From Nymphaea colorata (lineage: Eukaryota > Streptophyta > Magnoliopsida > Nymphaeales > Nymphaeaceae), in contig NC_045144.1 of the NCBI RefSeq assembly GCF_008831285.2, forward strand, positions 22,893,716-22,957,715: a DNA stretch of 64,000 bases, given 5' to 3'. Of this stretch, positions 38,610 to 50,617 are shown one piece after another (position 1 is the first letter of the stretch; every line of letters starts with the position of its first letter). Below the pieces are notes generated by a model. That model did no database searches. It worked only from the letters and a program-made list of their open reading frames with translations, and had not been told where the DNA came from. Made by a program: the position numbers and the translations under genes.

Positions 38610-38622
38610 AACTCCCCCTCCA
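38610..38622 (-). other. Copia polypurine tract
   Basis: On the minus strand GGAGGGGGAGTT lies directly next to the LTR start TGTTGGGTCGGG. A second copy is at 39231-39243, next to the partial internal LTR. Confidence 0.8.
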
Positions 38623-38661
38623 GCCTCAAGAGAGGGATCATACCTGCAAAATGAACAAAAA

Positions 38662-39024
38662 TTAATACACTGCCTTAAAGGCAGTCATCCCAACTAAGTC
38701 TCTACACATGTCATGCTTCTCTCTAGGTAGAGACTTCGTCATCATATCTGCAGGATTCTTCTTTGTCTGTATCTTCTCTAACTGAATCAATTTCTGCTCA
38801 AGCACATCACGAATCCAATGATATCTGACATCAATGTGCTTGGTCCTTGAGTGGAACGCTGAATTCTTTGCCAAATGTATAGCGCTTTGACTATCACAAT
38901 GCAACACATAGGTCTTCTGACTAAGGCCTATGTCATGAAGAAAACTCTTCATCCACAACAACTCTTTACAAGCTTCAGTTGCTGCAATATATTCTGCCTC
39001 TGCAGTGGAAAGAGCAACACACTT
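38662..39024 (-). pseudogene. Duplicated 3' end of Copia pol (RNase H fragment)
   Basis: The frame CVALSTAEAEYIAATEACKE through MTAFKAVY repeats the last about 120 codons of the main polyprotein with only a few base differences. Upstream it runs into partial LTR sequence, so it cannot be expressed as a normal product. It is unit A of the 621-bp duplication. Confidence 0.95.
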
Positions 39025-39027
39025 CTT

Positions 39028-39230
39028 CTCCTTGCCTTTCTCCTCTCCTTCTCCTCTATGAGCAGCCACAAGGTCCCTTCTCTTTTTCCCCCAAAGAGAG
39101 TCAACGAGAGAGAGAAGTGTGAGGCGTCGTAAGAGGGAAGGGCACCATCGGGTGCCCTCTCCTTCACCCGCCCGTCACTTAAGTGACGGGCCGGGTCGGG
39201 TCCTCTTTTGAGGCTGGGCCCGACCCAACA
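39028..39230 (-). repeat. Partial internal LTR (third LTR copy)
   Basis: About 203 bp matching positions 38407-38609 of the 3' LTR at a constant offset of 621, ending in the same CCCGACCCAACA and followed by the same polypurine tract. It differs from the outer LTR at, for example, GGCTGGGCCC versus GGCTGGACCC. Confidence 0.95.
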
Positions 39231-39282
39231 AACTCCCCCTCCAGCCTCAAGAGAGGGATCATACCTGCAAAATGAACAAAAA

Positions 39283-42200
39283 TTAATACACTGCCTTAAA
39301 GGCAGTCATCCCAACTAAGTCTCTACACATGTCATGCTTCTCTCTAGGTAGAGACTTCGTCATCATATCTGCAGGATTCTTCTTTGTCTGTATCTTCTCT
39401 AACTGAATCAATTTCTGCTCAAGCACATCACGAATCCAATGATATCTGACATCAATGTGCTTGGTCCTTGAATGGAACGCTGAATTCTTCGCCAAATGTA
39501 TAGCGCTTTGACTATCACAATGCAACACATAGGTCTTCTGACTAAGGCCTATGTCATGAAGAAAACTCTTCATCCACAACAACTCTTTACAAGCTTCAGT
39601 TGCTGCAATATATTCTGCCTCTGTAGTGGAAAGAGCAACACACTTTTGCAACCTGGACTGCCATGATACAGCTCCCCCTGCAAAAGTAAAAACATAACCA
39701 GAAAGAGACTTCCTAGAGTTCAAGTCACCTGCCATGTCTGCATCAACAAATCCTTGTATCTCTGGATTAGATTCACCAAAACATAAACAGTAAGTACAAG
39801 TACTTTTCAGATACCTTAGGATCCACTTCACTGCTGCCCAATGCTCTTTGCCTGGATTTGACAAGAACCTGCTAACTACACCAACTGCATAAGCCAAGTC
39901 TGGGCGTGTGCAAACCATAGCATACATGAGACTCCCTACTGCAGAGGCATATGGAACATTCTCCATTCTTTCTTTCTCATCTGCTGAAAAAGGACATTGT
40001 TCATTTCCCAATTTAAAATGTGCTGCTAAAGGTGTACTTACAGTTTTGACATCTTTCATGTTGAACTTGCTAAGCACCTTCTCAATGTATTTCTCTTGTG
40101 ATAACCACAACCTCTTGGTCTTCCTATCACGAGCAATCCTCATGCCTAACAATTGTTGTGATGGCCCCAAGTCTTTCATATCAAAGAACTTGCCCATATC
40201 GATCTTCAATTGGCTAATCAATTGACAATCCTGTCCAACAATAAGCATGTCATCTACATATAACAATAAGATAATGAAGCTACCTGATGAGAACTCTCTG
40301 ATGTAGACACAATGATCTACAGCTGACCTGCGATACTTTTGATTTATCATAAATGCATCAAATTTCTTGTACCACTGTCTAGGTGCTTGTTTAAGTCCAT
40401 ACAAGTTTTTCTTCAACTTACAAACCATGTGTTTCTTCCTGGCAATCACAAAACCTTCTGGTTGTGTCATGTAGATTTCTTCCTCTAGATCTCCATGAAG
40501 AAAAGCAGTTTTTACATCTAACTGCTCCAACTCCAAGTCTAGACAAGCCACCAAACCAAGTATTACCCTAATAGATGACATTTTAACAAAAGGAGAAAAA
40601 ATTTCATCAAAATCAATACCTCTTTCCTGCTTAAAACCTTTCACCACTAACCGAGCTTTGTATCTCAACTTGCCTTGACCTTCATTTTTAAGCTTGTAAA
40701 CCCACTTGTTCTGCAACACTTTCTTACCTTTTGGTAACTCTACCAAATCAAAAGTGTGATTCTTGTATAAAGAATTCATCTCATCCTTCATAGCTTTAAT
40801 CCATTCATCTTTATGCACATCATCTAGCACCTCTGCATAGCATTGTGGCTCTCCACTATCTGTAAACATAATATATTCATCAGTAGAATATCTAGTAGAT
40901 GATATACGTGTTCTTTTACCTCTACCCAATTGCTCCTCAATTGGCTCTGAATGCGAAGGAAGCTCCCCCTCCAACTCATGCTCATAATCAGTTTGAGTCT
41001 CCATAGGGCTGCCATCTGTATACTGCTCATCTGTCTCTCTTTCTTCTTCCTCTACATCTTCATCAGTCTCACCATGCTCAGATGAAAGTTCTTCAGGTTC
41101 TGCATAGGTTGGCTCATGAACACCACTAGCATTCACACCTGACTTCGTGTCTCCCATGACATCTTCAATAGTCTGATCCTCTCTGAAGACAACATCACGA
41201 CTCCTGTAGATTTTGTCATTCTTTGGATCCCATGACCTGTAACCAAATTCATCATCTGCATAACCAAGAAATATCAGAGGAATAGCTTTATCATCTAGTT
41301 TGGTCCTATGTTCTTTAGGTACATGCATAAAAGCTTTGCAACCAAAAACTCTGAGGTGATCGTACTTAACCTCTTCATCTGACCAAACTCTCTGTGGAAT
41401 GTCTCCATCTAGAGGCACTGAAGGAGACCTGTTTATTAAATAAACTGCAGTACGCATTGCCTCTGCCCAAAAATACTTAGACAACTTAGAGCTAGATAAC
41501 AAACTTCTAACTCTCTCGATTATTGTTCTATTCATCCTTTCTGCAACTCCATTATGCTGTGGAGTATAAGGAACTGTCTTTTCATGTCTAATACCATGCT
41601 TTAAACAATAATCTCGTAAAGAAGATGCTATATACTCACCACCATTGTCTGTACGCAGTCTCTTCATCTTCTTACCAGTCTCGCGCTCAACCGCTGCATG
41701 AAAAGTCATGAAGATGCTACTTACTTCACTTTTGCTTTTCATTGTAAAGGCCCACACCTTCCTAGATGCATCATCAATAAATGTAACAAAATAGGATGCT
41801 CCACCTTTAGATGTCACATTTATAGGTCCACATACATCTGAATAAACTAAATCTAAAACATGTTTAGTTTTTGAAGAGCGCTTTTTCTGAAAAGAAACTC
41901 GATGCAACTTACCAACCAAACAATGATCACATGGAGATATCTGTGCACCATCTGCCTTTGGTAACAAATTCTTCTTGGTGAGCAAGTCGATTCCTCTTTG
42001 ACTCATGTGACCTAACCTCTTATGCCACAAATCTGACGAAGTACCACCAGTAACTGCATTGACATCCACACTACTGATTCGAGACTTCATCCCATACAAA
42101 GAGCCAAATCTGTCACCTCTAGCCAACACTAGTGCCCCCTTGGTAAGTTTCCAACCTGTCTGACTAAACGAAGTACAATATCCATCTTCACTTAGTCTTC

Positions 42201-43293
42201 CTGCAGAAATCAAATTCATTCTCAAGTCTGGAACATGTCTCACATCTCTCAAAGTCAACTTGCATCCTGTGCTCGTCTGAATGCAAACATCTCCTATCCC
42301 AACAATCTTCGAAGTGTCACTGTTGCCCATGTGAACTACTCCAAAATCACCTGCTCTGTAGGATAAGAATAACTCCCTACATGGTGTGGCATGATATGAT
42401 GCCCCTGTATCTAAAATCCATGTAGAATCACCATTCTGAACTGTAAGACAATCATTTTCCTCAGATAAAAATAACACTACCTCATCATCTGAAGCAACTG
42501 CAGTGTACTCTTTTGGCTTCACATTCTCTTGAATCTTCTTTTTCTGCTCTTTTTCTTCTTTCCATTTTCTGCAATCAATCTTCTTGTGCCCTGGAATACC
42601 ACAGTGAAAGCATTTACCTGTCATCTTTGGTCTTGATTTGGACCTGGATTTTGATCTGTCTTGCCATTTGTTACGGTTCTTCTGTCTGCCCCTGTCTCCC
42701 ATCACTAACACTTGCGAGCTACCAGTACCAAGAGACTTTCTCCTTGTTTCTTCATTTAAAATGCTGCTGGTTACATGCTTCATCGTAAGCACACCATCTG
42801 GAGCGGAGTTGCTCAAAGAAACAACTAAAGTCTCCCAACTGTCGGGAAGAGAACTGAGCAACAAGAGTGCCTGTAACTCATCATCTAATATCATTTTCAT
42901 GGCTGACAACTGATTGATTATGCTCTGCACTTCATTCAAATGCTCTGACACTGGTTTTCCCTCTCTAAGTTTCAGATTTACCAATTGCCTAATCAAGAAA
43001 GCCTTGTTCCCAGCTGTTTTCCTCTCGTAAAGATCATGCAACTTCTGCCATAACGACTTCGCGCTCGTCTCTGCGGATACCAAATGAAAAACACAGTCAT
43101 CTAACCATTGTTTGATGGTGCCAATGGTTTTCCTGTCCAATAACTTTCATTTTTCATCTGTTATATTCGCTGGCTTTTGGTTCTCAATTGGTGCATACAG
43201 GTCTTTACAATACAGCAAATCTTCCATTTTCGCTTTCCATATAGTCCAATTGTTTCCATTTAAAGAGACCATTCTAGTAGGGGTCGACTCCAT
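39283..43293 (-). CDS. Copia gag-pol polyprotein, with one premature TGA in gag
   Basis: The natural start is MESTPTRMVSLNG at 43293. A TGA at 43149-43147 interrupts codon 49, after DEK, after which 1285 codons are open from MDRKTIG at 43140. Domains in order: gag (UBN2-like), zinc knuckle CFHCGIPGHKKIDC, aspartic protease (WILDTGASYHAT), GAG-pre-integrase (LWHKRLGHMSQRGIDLL), integrase core (DLVYSDVCGPI, TFIDDASRKVW, RTDNGGEY), reverse transcriptase (ARLVVKGFKQERGIDF, LDVKTAFLHGDLEEEIYM, catalytic YVDD at 40260-40249) and RNase H (CVALSTTEAEYIAATEACKE). Full-length size and order are normal for Copia. The stop would leave a gag truncated near its N terminus unless an internal Met is used. 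Confidence 0.93.
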
Positions 43294-43350
43294 CCTTTAA
43301 TAAGAATGCTCACAACCACGCTGGCGCTAACCTGGTGTTAACTTGGTGCT

Positions 43351-43368
43351 AATCTGGCTCTGATACCA
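43351..43368 (-). other. Copia primer binding site
   Basis: The minus strand TGGTATCAGAGCCAGATT is complementary to the 3' end of initiator tRNA-Met, the standard plant Copia primer. It lies 3 bp inside the 5' LTR. Confidence 0.93.
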
Positions 43369-43371
43369 CTT

Positions 43372-44051
43372 TGTTATAGTCGTGTCCCCCAACAAGAATG
43401 CTTCAACAACAATAAAATAGGGCAAACCACCACAAAACTGCTGAAAAACGAAATTACAGGGCAGCGTGCATAAGATCGAGATTCCAACACCAATGTTGCA
43501 GCAATATATATCAAAATATATGCTAGAGATGCAAGAAAAAGGAGACACCAATTTACGTGGAAAAACCCCAATAATGGGGTAAAAAACCACGGGCAAGAGA
43601 GACTTTCTATATATCAAGAAAGGGAGCCAAATACACGAGCAACAATATCCCTACTGTTTTAAGAAAGACAGTGAACTCAAGAGAGCAATAACAATCTCTT
43701 ATACGAATGAAAGAAAGAGCCCCAAAGATTCAAGAAAGAAATCACCCAATGAAGACTCCCTTCATTTTCTCTTTCTTCTTTGTCTTTCCTCTTTCTTCTT
43801 GGCGTGCCAATCGACCCACGCACCTTGCTGCGATTTCTCCTTCTTCTCCTCCTTGCCTTTCTCCTCTCCTTCTCCTCTATGAGCAGCCACAAGGTCCCTT
43901 CTCTTTTTCCCCCAAAGAGAGTCAACGAGAGAGAGAAGTGTGAGGCGTCGTAAGAGGGAAGGGCACCATCGGGTGCCCTCTCCTTCACCCGCCCGTCACT
44001 TAAGTGACGGGCCGGGTCGGGTCCTCTTTTGAGGCTGGACCCGACCCAACA
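43372..44051 (-). repeat. Copia 5' LTR (680 bp)
   Basis: Pairs with the 3' LTR at 37929-38609. It has one C fewer in the AAAAACCCC run and a handful of substitutions. Confidence 0.96.
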
Positions 44052-44056
44052 CTTGT
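44052..44056. repeat. Copia target site duplication, right
   Basis: CTTGT directly after the right LTR end, identical to 37924-37928. Confidence 0.93.
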
Positions 44057-44929
44057 TCGCCGATCGTGAAGCTCCAAGCCAAGATATAGTGCTTGCTGAA
44101 TAGCTTTTGCTTACCAGAAGAGAAGCCAACATACATGTGTTCGAGCAGAATAGAGGACAGGTCAATGGAATATGATATTAGCGAGCGGGTAGGCTTGAGT
44201 GGGTGGGGCACTGGAGCTATGGTGACATTCTGCTTCCCCATCCCGTCATATTCAATCCATGCTTGGATGGGCGTCTGGCTGTCCAGAAGCACCCTTTCTT
44301 TCTTATCAAGCTCTGTATAATAAGCAGCAGATTCGGAGGTATTGGAGATCACACCATCGACGTCGATGCCCACATGGTTTCCATCTCTGTCATTCAAATC
44401 TACTTGTTCAACTGTGTCGAATTCAACTGCAAATATATGATTGTTTGGGTTTCCGTTGTTCGACTGGTTGGCGAAGCCGAGGAAGGGGCCTCCAGAAGCA
44501 GAGGAGAAGTTGATGGAGGGTGCCAAGACGAAGGCGAAAACGTGTGCTGAACGATTGAGTTGTCGTAGCTGAAGGACCCTTTTTGAATTGGAGAATGGCC
44601 GGGTAGAACGCCTGTCCTATGATGCCTGGAAGATTCGTGGTGTGTTGACCGTTAGTCAGTTGAAGAGCCCCCGTGCTGGTAACAGTTGCAAAGCCATATA
44701 AGCTCAAGTCCGATCGCTGGAAGCGTTTGAAGACAAAGATGCTATGAGTGCAGCCTCAGGTGATTTGCAGATATGAGCAAGAATATGAAGAAGGAAGATA
44801 AGGAGAAACCCTGACAGCTGAAGCGCCATGATAAAGATAAAGAAGAGGGCTGAGAAACATGCACAAGAACTGCCAGCACTTCCACCGTTTTGCTTTCATA
44901 TGTATCGATAGAGGAGGGAGAAGTCACGG

Positions 44930-47216
44930 ATGTTTTGGGGAAAAATAATCGGGATTTGACATGTAAGACATTTAAACTTTTTGAAAAAGATTATATTTCA
45001 TTTTCACTTATTAAGCAAAATTCTTAATTTCATCTGGATTTAATTTTTGGACCTTAGGCTCAAAACAAACTTTTGGATTCGTAGTCCAATTCACCACTAT
45101 TCAATCCAAAATGAATCTTCTCATGTCAAGTTCGAACGCAAGATTAAAATTCAAAATCTAACTTTAGATGCAAGATTCAAATCCTAATCCAATTCTTGGA
45201 TTCAAATTAAATCCAAAACCAAATTCTAAATCCAAATCAATAATTTTAAACTTGAAATTCAAAGCTGAGATCAAAACAATAAAATTTGATATTATAAGCA
45301 CCACACGCAAGTACCTTCCATTTGCGCAAAGATGTGCTTTTGAACTTAAACTACTCACTTGAACACTTCGGTGACTAATCGAACCAAATCCGGATCTAAA
45401 ATGAGCCTGGAATCTCTAAAATAGAGTCAGCCCTATTTGTAACAAAAACCATTTTCTATACACATAAAAAAATGATTTTTATACTTGTTTTATGAGCAGA
45501 CCCTTTGGAGGCTAATGAAGCAAAATCCACCCTTTATTGGTTCAAATGAGACAATAAGGATGGCATTCCCCCCCGCCCCCCCCACCTCCCAAAAAAAAAA
45601 AATGAACGCAGCATGGCAGGGCCGCTTGTGCTGGCACGCATCACGCACAAATGCGGCGAGCTAGAGCGTGGCAGGGCCGCTTGTGCTGGCACGCATCACG
45701 CACAAATGCGGCGAGCTAGGGCCTGCACGCTACACAGGCGCTCTTCTTAACTAAAAGTTGCTCCTTAGGGTGGCGGTTTTGGGCCTGTTGGTTAGCCATT
45801 AGCTTTGCCCACACCCCAAATAGGTATTTGGAGGGCTAAGGGTCAATCCCACCTAGTCAAAACCTATTTAAAAAAATTAAAAATCATCCAAAAATACTTG
45901 AAATTTGCATAAAAATATTATTAAATTAAAAAAATCAAATTTTGAGTTTTGACTCTAAAACTCTCTAAAAGTATCTCACAATCTTCTCTCTTAAGCATAA
46001 ACTAACCACTCAAGAACCTCTAGTGCTTTCTCTTTTAAAAATTAGAGTTTTTCTCTAGCTCTTTCTCATTTAAAAATTTGAATTTTTCTCTAACTTTTTC
46101 TTTCTATTTCTCTCTTCTTCTCTTTTTCTTTTTCTTTTTCTCTAACATAGGAGCAAGTTTCTCCAAGTTTCAACTCCTCAACTGTGCACCAGAAGATTTT
46201 TTGGAGGAATACCTTCGTCATCTTCAAGCTTCACCCAAGGTAACCTAGGATCAGCCGAAGAAGAAAACTCATTTCTTTTGTCTTATTTTTTTTTTGTCTC
46301 CCCTTGCCCCCTCCCAACAACCGTGCAAGAGAGCTTTCAAAATTTTTTATCCAGAGTCGAGAGCTACTCTTGAGTGCACCGAGAGTATGAGTAAGACGAA
46401 ATAAATTCAAATTTTTCTTTTATTTTTAAAATAGACTTGCTTTATTCATCGTTTATGTTTGAGATGATGTTCATGCATGATCAATTAATTTTTTAATTAA
46501 TAGACAAATAAACGGTAAGAATGAGTGTTTGGGTTGTGATTTCTTCATTATTATGTGGATTTTGAGGTTAAGATTTGTCGAAGCCCAAAACCCTTTCACG
46601 AATGTGTACATGTTAAAATGCATATTCATGACATTCTCACGTTCAGTTTCTCTCTTAATCACCCGATTATAACCTCAATGAGTGTTTTCTTACGTTGCTC
46701 TCCAATTCATGTGTGTTTAATTTTCTTTCACACCGAATTGTGGGAGAAACAGATTTTCTTGTAATAAATAAAATAATTATGTTTTATGCTCACGTATAAA
46801 AATATTTAGAACCATGTTTTCTAAAAAAAATTTGAAAGCAAAACCCTCTTCGTGAGGCCTTGTATGAGCCCAATTTTTATCGGGCTTACATAGAAAAATT
46901 GAAGTCAGACATTTTCGAAATTATTTCTTGACCCACAAAAACATATGCGTATATACATATTTTGTACATATACATGCACATAATTGTTTCTCTCTTTGTA
47001 CTTTAACATATTCCTTTACAAAATTTTTGTTTACGTATACATATAAATGAATATGTCTCTTTCTAAAAGCTTATTTTTCTCTTTCTCTTTAAAGTCTCCC
47101 TTTCTCTCTCCAAAATTTCTCTGTCTCTAAAATATATATCTCTCTCCAAAACCTCTCTCTTTTTCTCAAATTTTCTTCTCCCTTTTCATTAGAGTTAATA
47201 TTTTTCTTTCACCAGC

Positions 47217-47260
<44 letters not shown>

Positions 47261-48920
47261 TTTTTCTCTTCAAAACATTTTACTTTATGATGTTCAAAAT
47301 CTCTTTCTCTTTCTCGTTCCCTCTATTCCTCTTGGATTAAAGTCTTTTCTCTTTTCTATTATTTCGAATATTTTTCTCCCAAGATCTAAGGTTTTAATTT
47401 CTCATTTGTCGACTTCATCAAGATTAAAATTCAAGTAATGACCTAATATTAAAATCGTGCTTGATGGTCTACAACTTCATTCATCTCCTTTCATAAAAAT
47501 ATGTGTCAATTATATAAATAAAAATAGAAAAGCTAAATGTATATGATAGAATGATTGTTTTAGATAAATGTTATGGTAGGAATAAGTGATTTGTTTCTAA
47601 TTATCTAAACAAATGCATTCATACATTCACATTCACACATGAAAATCACGAATGATCATACGCACCTCTCTAAAAAAATTTAAGAAAGATGACATGGAGC
47701 TTTACCTAGGTAATAACCAAATTATAGCATTAAATCGACTTAAAAATAGTGATAATCAAAGGTTTTTAAATGATATTTATGAAGATTCCTCAAATCAAAG
47801 TGTTTTATACTCTTAAATGATTCTTCAAAACTTTTTCAAAAATTTGAAACATTAAATCTTCAATAATTTTTCAAACACTACGCCACATGAAAATATGTTT
47901 AAGCGAAACGAATTACATCAAGAATAAACATAGCTCTTAGATTGTTTACCCATAGTAAAAGCATCGAAAACGGTCAATCACCACACCGACGTACGAGTCC
48001 ATTTCTCTTAAAAAAAAATAAAAATTTTCTGAAGCACTCCAAAAACCAAAATAGATTTTGGAGATGCGAACAACAATGTAAGATTTAATATACAAGACAA
48101 TCCAAGGATATAACATACAAGGTAATGAGGTTGATTGATAATTATTTTATGATTTTATAAATTTAATTTGCTCAACATTTAAAGCTACTGTATAACCATT
48201 TTGTTAGATCTAGCCCAACAATTAAACTTCATTCTACGTAGAACTGAAACAAAAGAGGAAGAAGGGACCAAGTCTTGAGGGAAGAGGCAGCAACTTAAGA
48301 CTTAATTTACACAAGCGCCACCTACATATTTTTCAAACTGTATATCTTACCAAAAAAAGGAAAACCAAAAAAAGAAAAAATGTAACGTACGTAGGTAAGT
48401 AGCTTTAGGCATTATAAGGAAATAACTTTCTAATTAAGCCTAGCATCAGACCGCATATCGTAACTACATGTCTATTTCTAAAAACTATTGTACTTAACCT
48501 GATTTTTTATTAATAAAAAAAAACAAAGTAAATACTCCATGGTACCTAGCTAGAAAATTCATTGGTTCTTTCCTATACTTAATTCTTTTAAATTTGGGAA
48601 AAAATGAATTTTTAAGATTGATAGCATTAAATAATGAAAAAAAATATTCATGTTTTCGATTTTCTTATCATTGTGAAGAACCTAATTTTACTGTAATCCT
48701 TAAACTTAATTTATATTTAAAATTGCAATAACGTTATAGTTATATTTAATTTTCTTCAGGACATGTTTTTCATTTTTTTTTTTTCGTAATTTCATGTTCC
48801 TCCATTTGCTTTTTTAAAACCACATAAAAACTAACGAAAAATATGGATTATAAATTGCAAAATGATGTTTTATTGTATTGTGATACTTGTTAATTATGAG
48901 CAACAGACATGAGGTAACTA
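44930..48920. other. Unassigned intergenic stretch, no gene
   Basis: AT-rich with a C-run at 45568-45590, pyrimidine-rich TCTCTTTC tracts at 46020-46145 and 47040-47400, and a (TA)n tract at 47219-47252. Long low-complexity segments suggest decayed LTR or intron-like sequence, but no element boundary or protein motif can be supported. Confidence 0.5.
45614..45719. repeat. GC-rich tandem duplication, 55-bp unit
   Basis: Two virtually identical units begin TGGCAGGGCCGCTTGTGCTG at 45614 and 45669. They are CpG-rich in an otherwise AT-rich area. Confidence 0.93.
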
Positions 48921-48973
48921 TAAGGGTGCGTTTGATGCATCGGGTGAATTCCGATTTTTCGGAAAAAACCGTA

Positions 48974-49084
48974 CGGGCGAGTGAAATTTCACTAATTTCA
49001 CTCGCCCGACCTAAAGATGCATCAAACGGGGTGAATTTCACCCCGTTTAATGCGTAACGTGAGCGGGTGAAATTCCACCCGCTC
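48974..49084. repeat. Cluster of three perfect hairpins at the element's left end
   Basis: Hairpin 1: 48974-49008, 15-bp arms starting CGGGCGAGTGAAATT, 5-nt loop. Hairpin 2: 49024-49048, 12-bp arms AAACGGGGTGAA, 1-nt loop. Hairpin 3: 49061-49084, 9-bp arms GAGCGGGTG, 6-nt loop. All share a GGGTGAAATTTCACCC-like core. Confidence 0.9.
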
Positions 49085-50150
49085 AAAAGTCCGCGCTCCG
49101 AGCTCAGACTTTCGAGGAGGTGGAATTTCACCTGCTCAACGCCCTTCCCCCACGCTCGACACCCTTCCCCCCCGCTCAACCTGTAAACGCCCCCTTTCTC
49201 CTCCTCCTCGCATTCTAGCATATCTCCGTCCTCACTGGCAGAGAAAATGGACGCAGTGGAGAGGAAGGGCCAGAGCTCCCACCATCGCCGCTCCGCTAGT
49301 TTGCCAATGCCATAGTCGCTGCTCCTCCACTGGTCCATCGTTCGTCATCGCCACATGTAAGGGTTTCCTGTAAACGCCCAAAGTTTTTTTTTGTGTTTCG
49401 CTATTGCTCTTGCTGATGTCTTTCTCTTGCTCTCGATTTTTTCCTCTCTCATCCATTTTCTCCTCACGGGCTCCTCCTCCCTCGCAGTCGAGCACTCCTC
49501 CTCCCTTGCAGTGGAGCCTTTGTCCATTTCTCACCAGCAGGGAAGAGGGTTGCAGTAGGCGTGCAGGCCAGAGCTCCCACCATCGTCACATTAAACAGCC
49601 GGTTCACCATTGCCACAGGTATCTCTCGTGTTGTCGTTGTGTTCCTTTCAAAAACGCCCAAAAATCTCCCACTCACGCCACAAGTTTCTCTCTTGCTCTG
49701 CCTGTCAACTATCCTTTCGCTTGTTTCTGTTATGAGGAAAATCTCTGTGTTCTGTCCTCATTTTGCTTCAATCTCATAGGACTTGGCTGATTTGAGATCA
49801 TTTGTATATTCTGTTCTCCTCGACCACAGATATTTGTCTTTGATTATCTGAACTGGAAGCATATAAGGACAGAGATCTTCTTCCATGCTTGAGCCTTTGT
49901 CTGGTTGTCGCCAGTTGCATTTCTCGTGGAACATTTTCATGATCATTTTCAAAAACAGCAGACAACTCAGATACATAGTTAATACATTTAGTGTTGCACT
50001 TAGTTTGAGTATCCTTCTACAAGTTTTACAAGCTTCTCAAAAGGAAAAATTGCTATTTTTTTGTTTTGTTTCAATTGAATAGAGGATTAAAATTTGAGCA
50101 AACCTTCTGTTGATTTTGTGACTCATCCACTGCTATTGGAACTATGGCAG

Positions 50151-50343
50151 GGTTTTTTGAAACAAGAAAGGGATGCTGTGGAACAGGAGTTGTGGAGACT
50201 GAATCTTGTGCAATCCAAAGTCTATTGGAACATGCTCCAATGCCAGTGAGTATGTATTCTGAGATTCAGTTCACCCAACACAAGCAGCAAACCAGAAGCT
50301 AGCTGATGCCCTCTTGCTCCAAGACATTCCCCTCATTGGATGA
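50151..50343 (+). pseudogene. Captured last exon of a GDSL esterase/lipase gene
   Basis: After a plausible acceptor (ATGGCAG at 50144-50150) the frame reads GFFETRKGCCGTGVVETE, then after a 1-base shift LCNPKSIGTCSNASEYVF, a TGA where this family has Trp, then DSVHPTQAANQKLADALLLQ and a terminal stop at 50341-50343. KGCCGTG, NASEYVFWD and the catalytic D-x-x-H (DSVHPT) are signatures of the C-terminal block V of plant GDSL esterases/lipases, and this block is commonly a separate last exon. The catalytic Ser block and other exons were not found in the element. The stop and frameshift make it non-functional. The following about 120 bp may be the captured 3' untranslated region. Confidence 0.85.
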
Positions 50344-50617
50344 GAAATCTGCGCAGTCCTGTTTCTCTTCAAACAAAATGAGAAAGAAGAGACCTCCTTG
50401 TTGCACCAATAGATTCTGCTATAAGAACCCTCCTTGCAGCTGTTGCTGTTTCATTTTATGAGTGTTATATATGTTTGAGTGCTGAAGAAATAAAACTTTT
50501 GGCATATTGGTGTAGAGTTTATAGAGTGTTTCAGTTACCAAATGAAAAATGCAATATTATTTTGGTTTAGATATTCTGGTTTTATATAAATGTAAAGTCT
50601 CCTAAATTTTCTATCCT

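Larger units (their letters stand above)
37929..44051 (-). mobile_element. Young Ty1/Copia retrotransposon (6.1 kb), inserted in a lectin kinase gene
   Basis: Two LTRs (37929-38609 and 43372-44051) with TG...CA ends are flanked by the 5-bp duplication CTTGT. The element lies on the minus strand with PBS at 43368, a gag-pol frame 43293-39283, and a polypurine tract beside the 3' LTR. By eye the LTRs differ by about four substitutions and one single-base indel over 680 bp, which indicates a recent insertion. A 621-bp tandem duplication at its 3' end adds a partial third LTR and a second RNase H end. The lineage is probably Tork-like from gag and pol style. Confidence 0.96.
36744..44829 (-). pseudogene. 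L-type lectin receptor kinase pseudogene, split by a Copia element
   Basis: This is a paralogue of the intact gene at 58082-60070, very similar over most of its length. The start ATG is at 44829 (MALQLSGFLLIFLLHILAHI, a signal peptide). The lectin part is 44829-44052 and the transmembrane/kinase part is 37928-36744. The Copia element sits between the lectin domain (ending SFTIGEQ) and the juxtamembrane segment. Other lesions relative to the paralogue are: a 1-bp loss soon after the signal peptide (near 44745), a 47-bp deletion near 44545 that removes a lectin strand and shifts frame, a 1-bp loss near 37688 before the glycine loop, and a 1-bp gain near 36985 late in the kinase. The kinase core itself ([36 protein letters not shown]) is still readable. 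Confidence 0.92.

Noticed and set aside
39025..39027. Assembly chimera as the explanation for the internal Copia LTR
   Set aside because: Not excluded, but the two 621-bp units differ at several bases, which a simple misassembly of one sequence would not produce.
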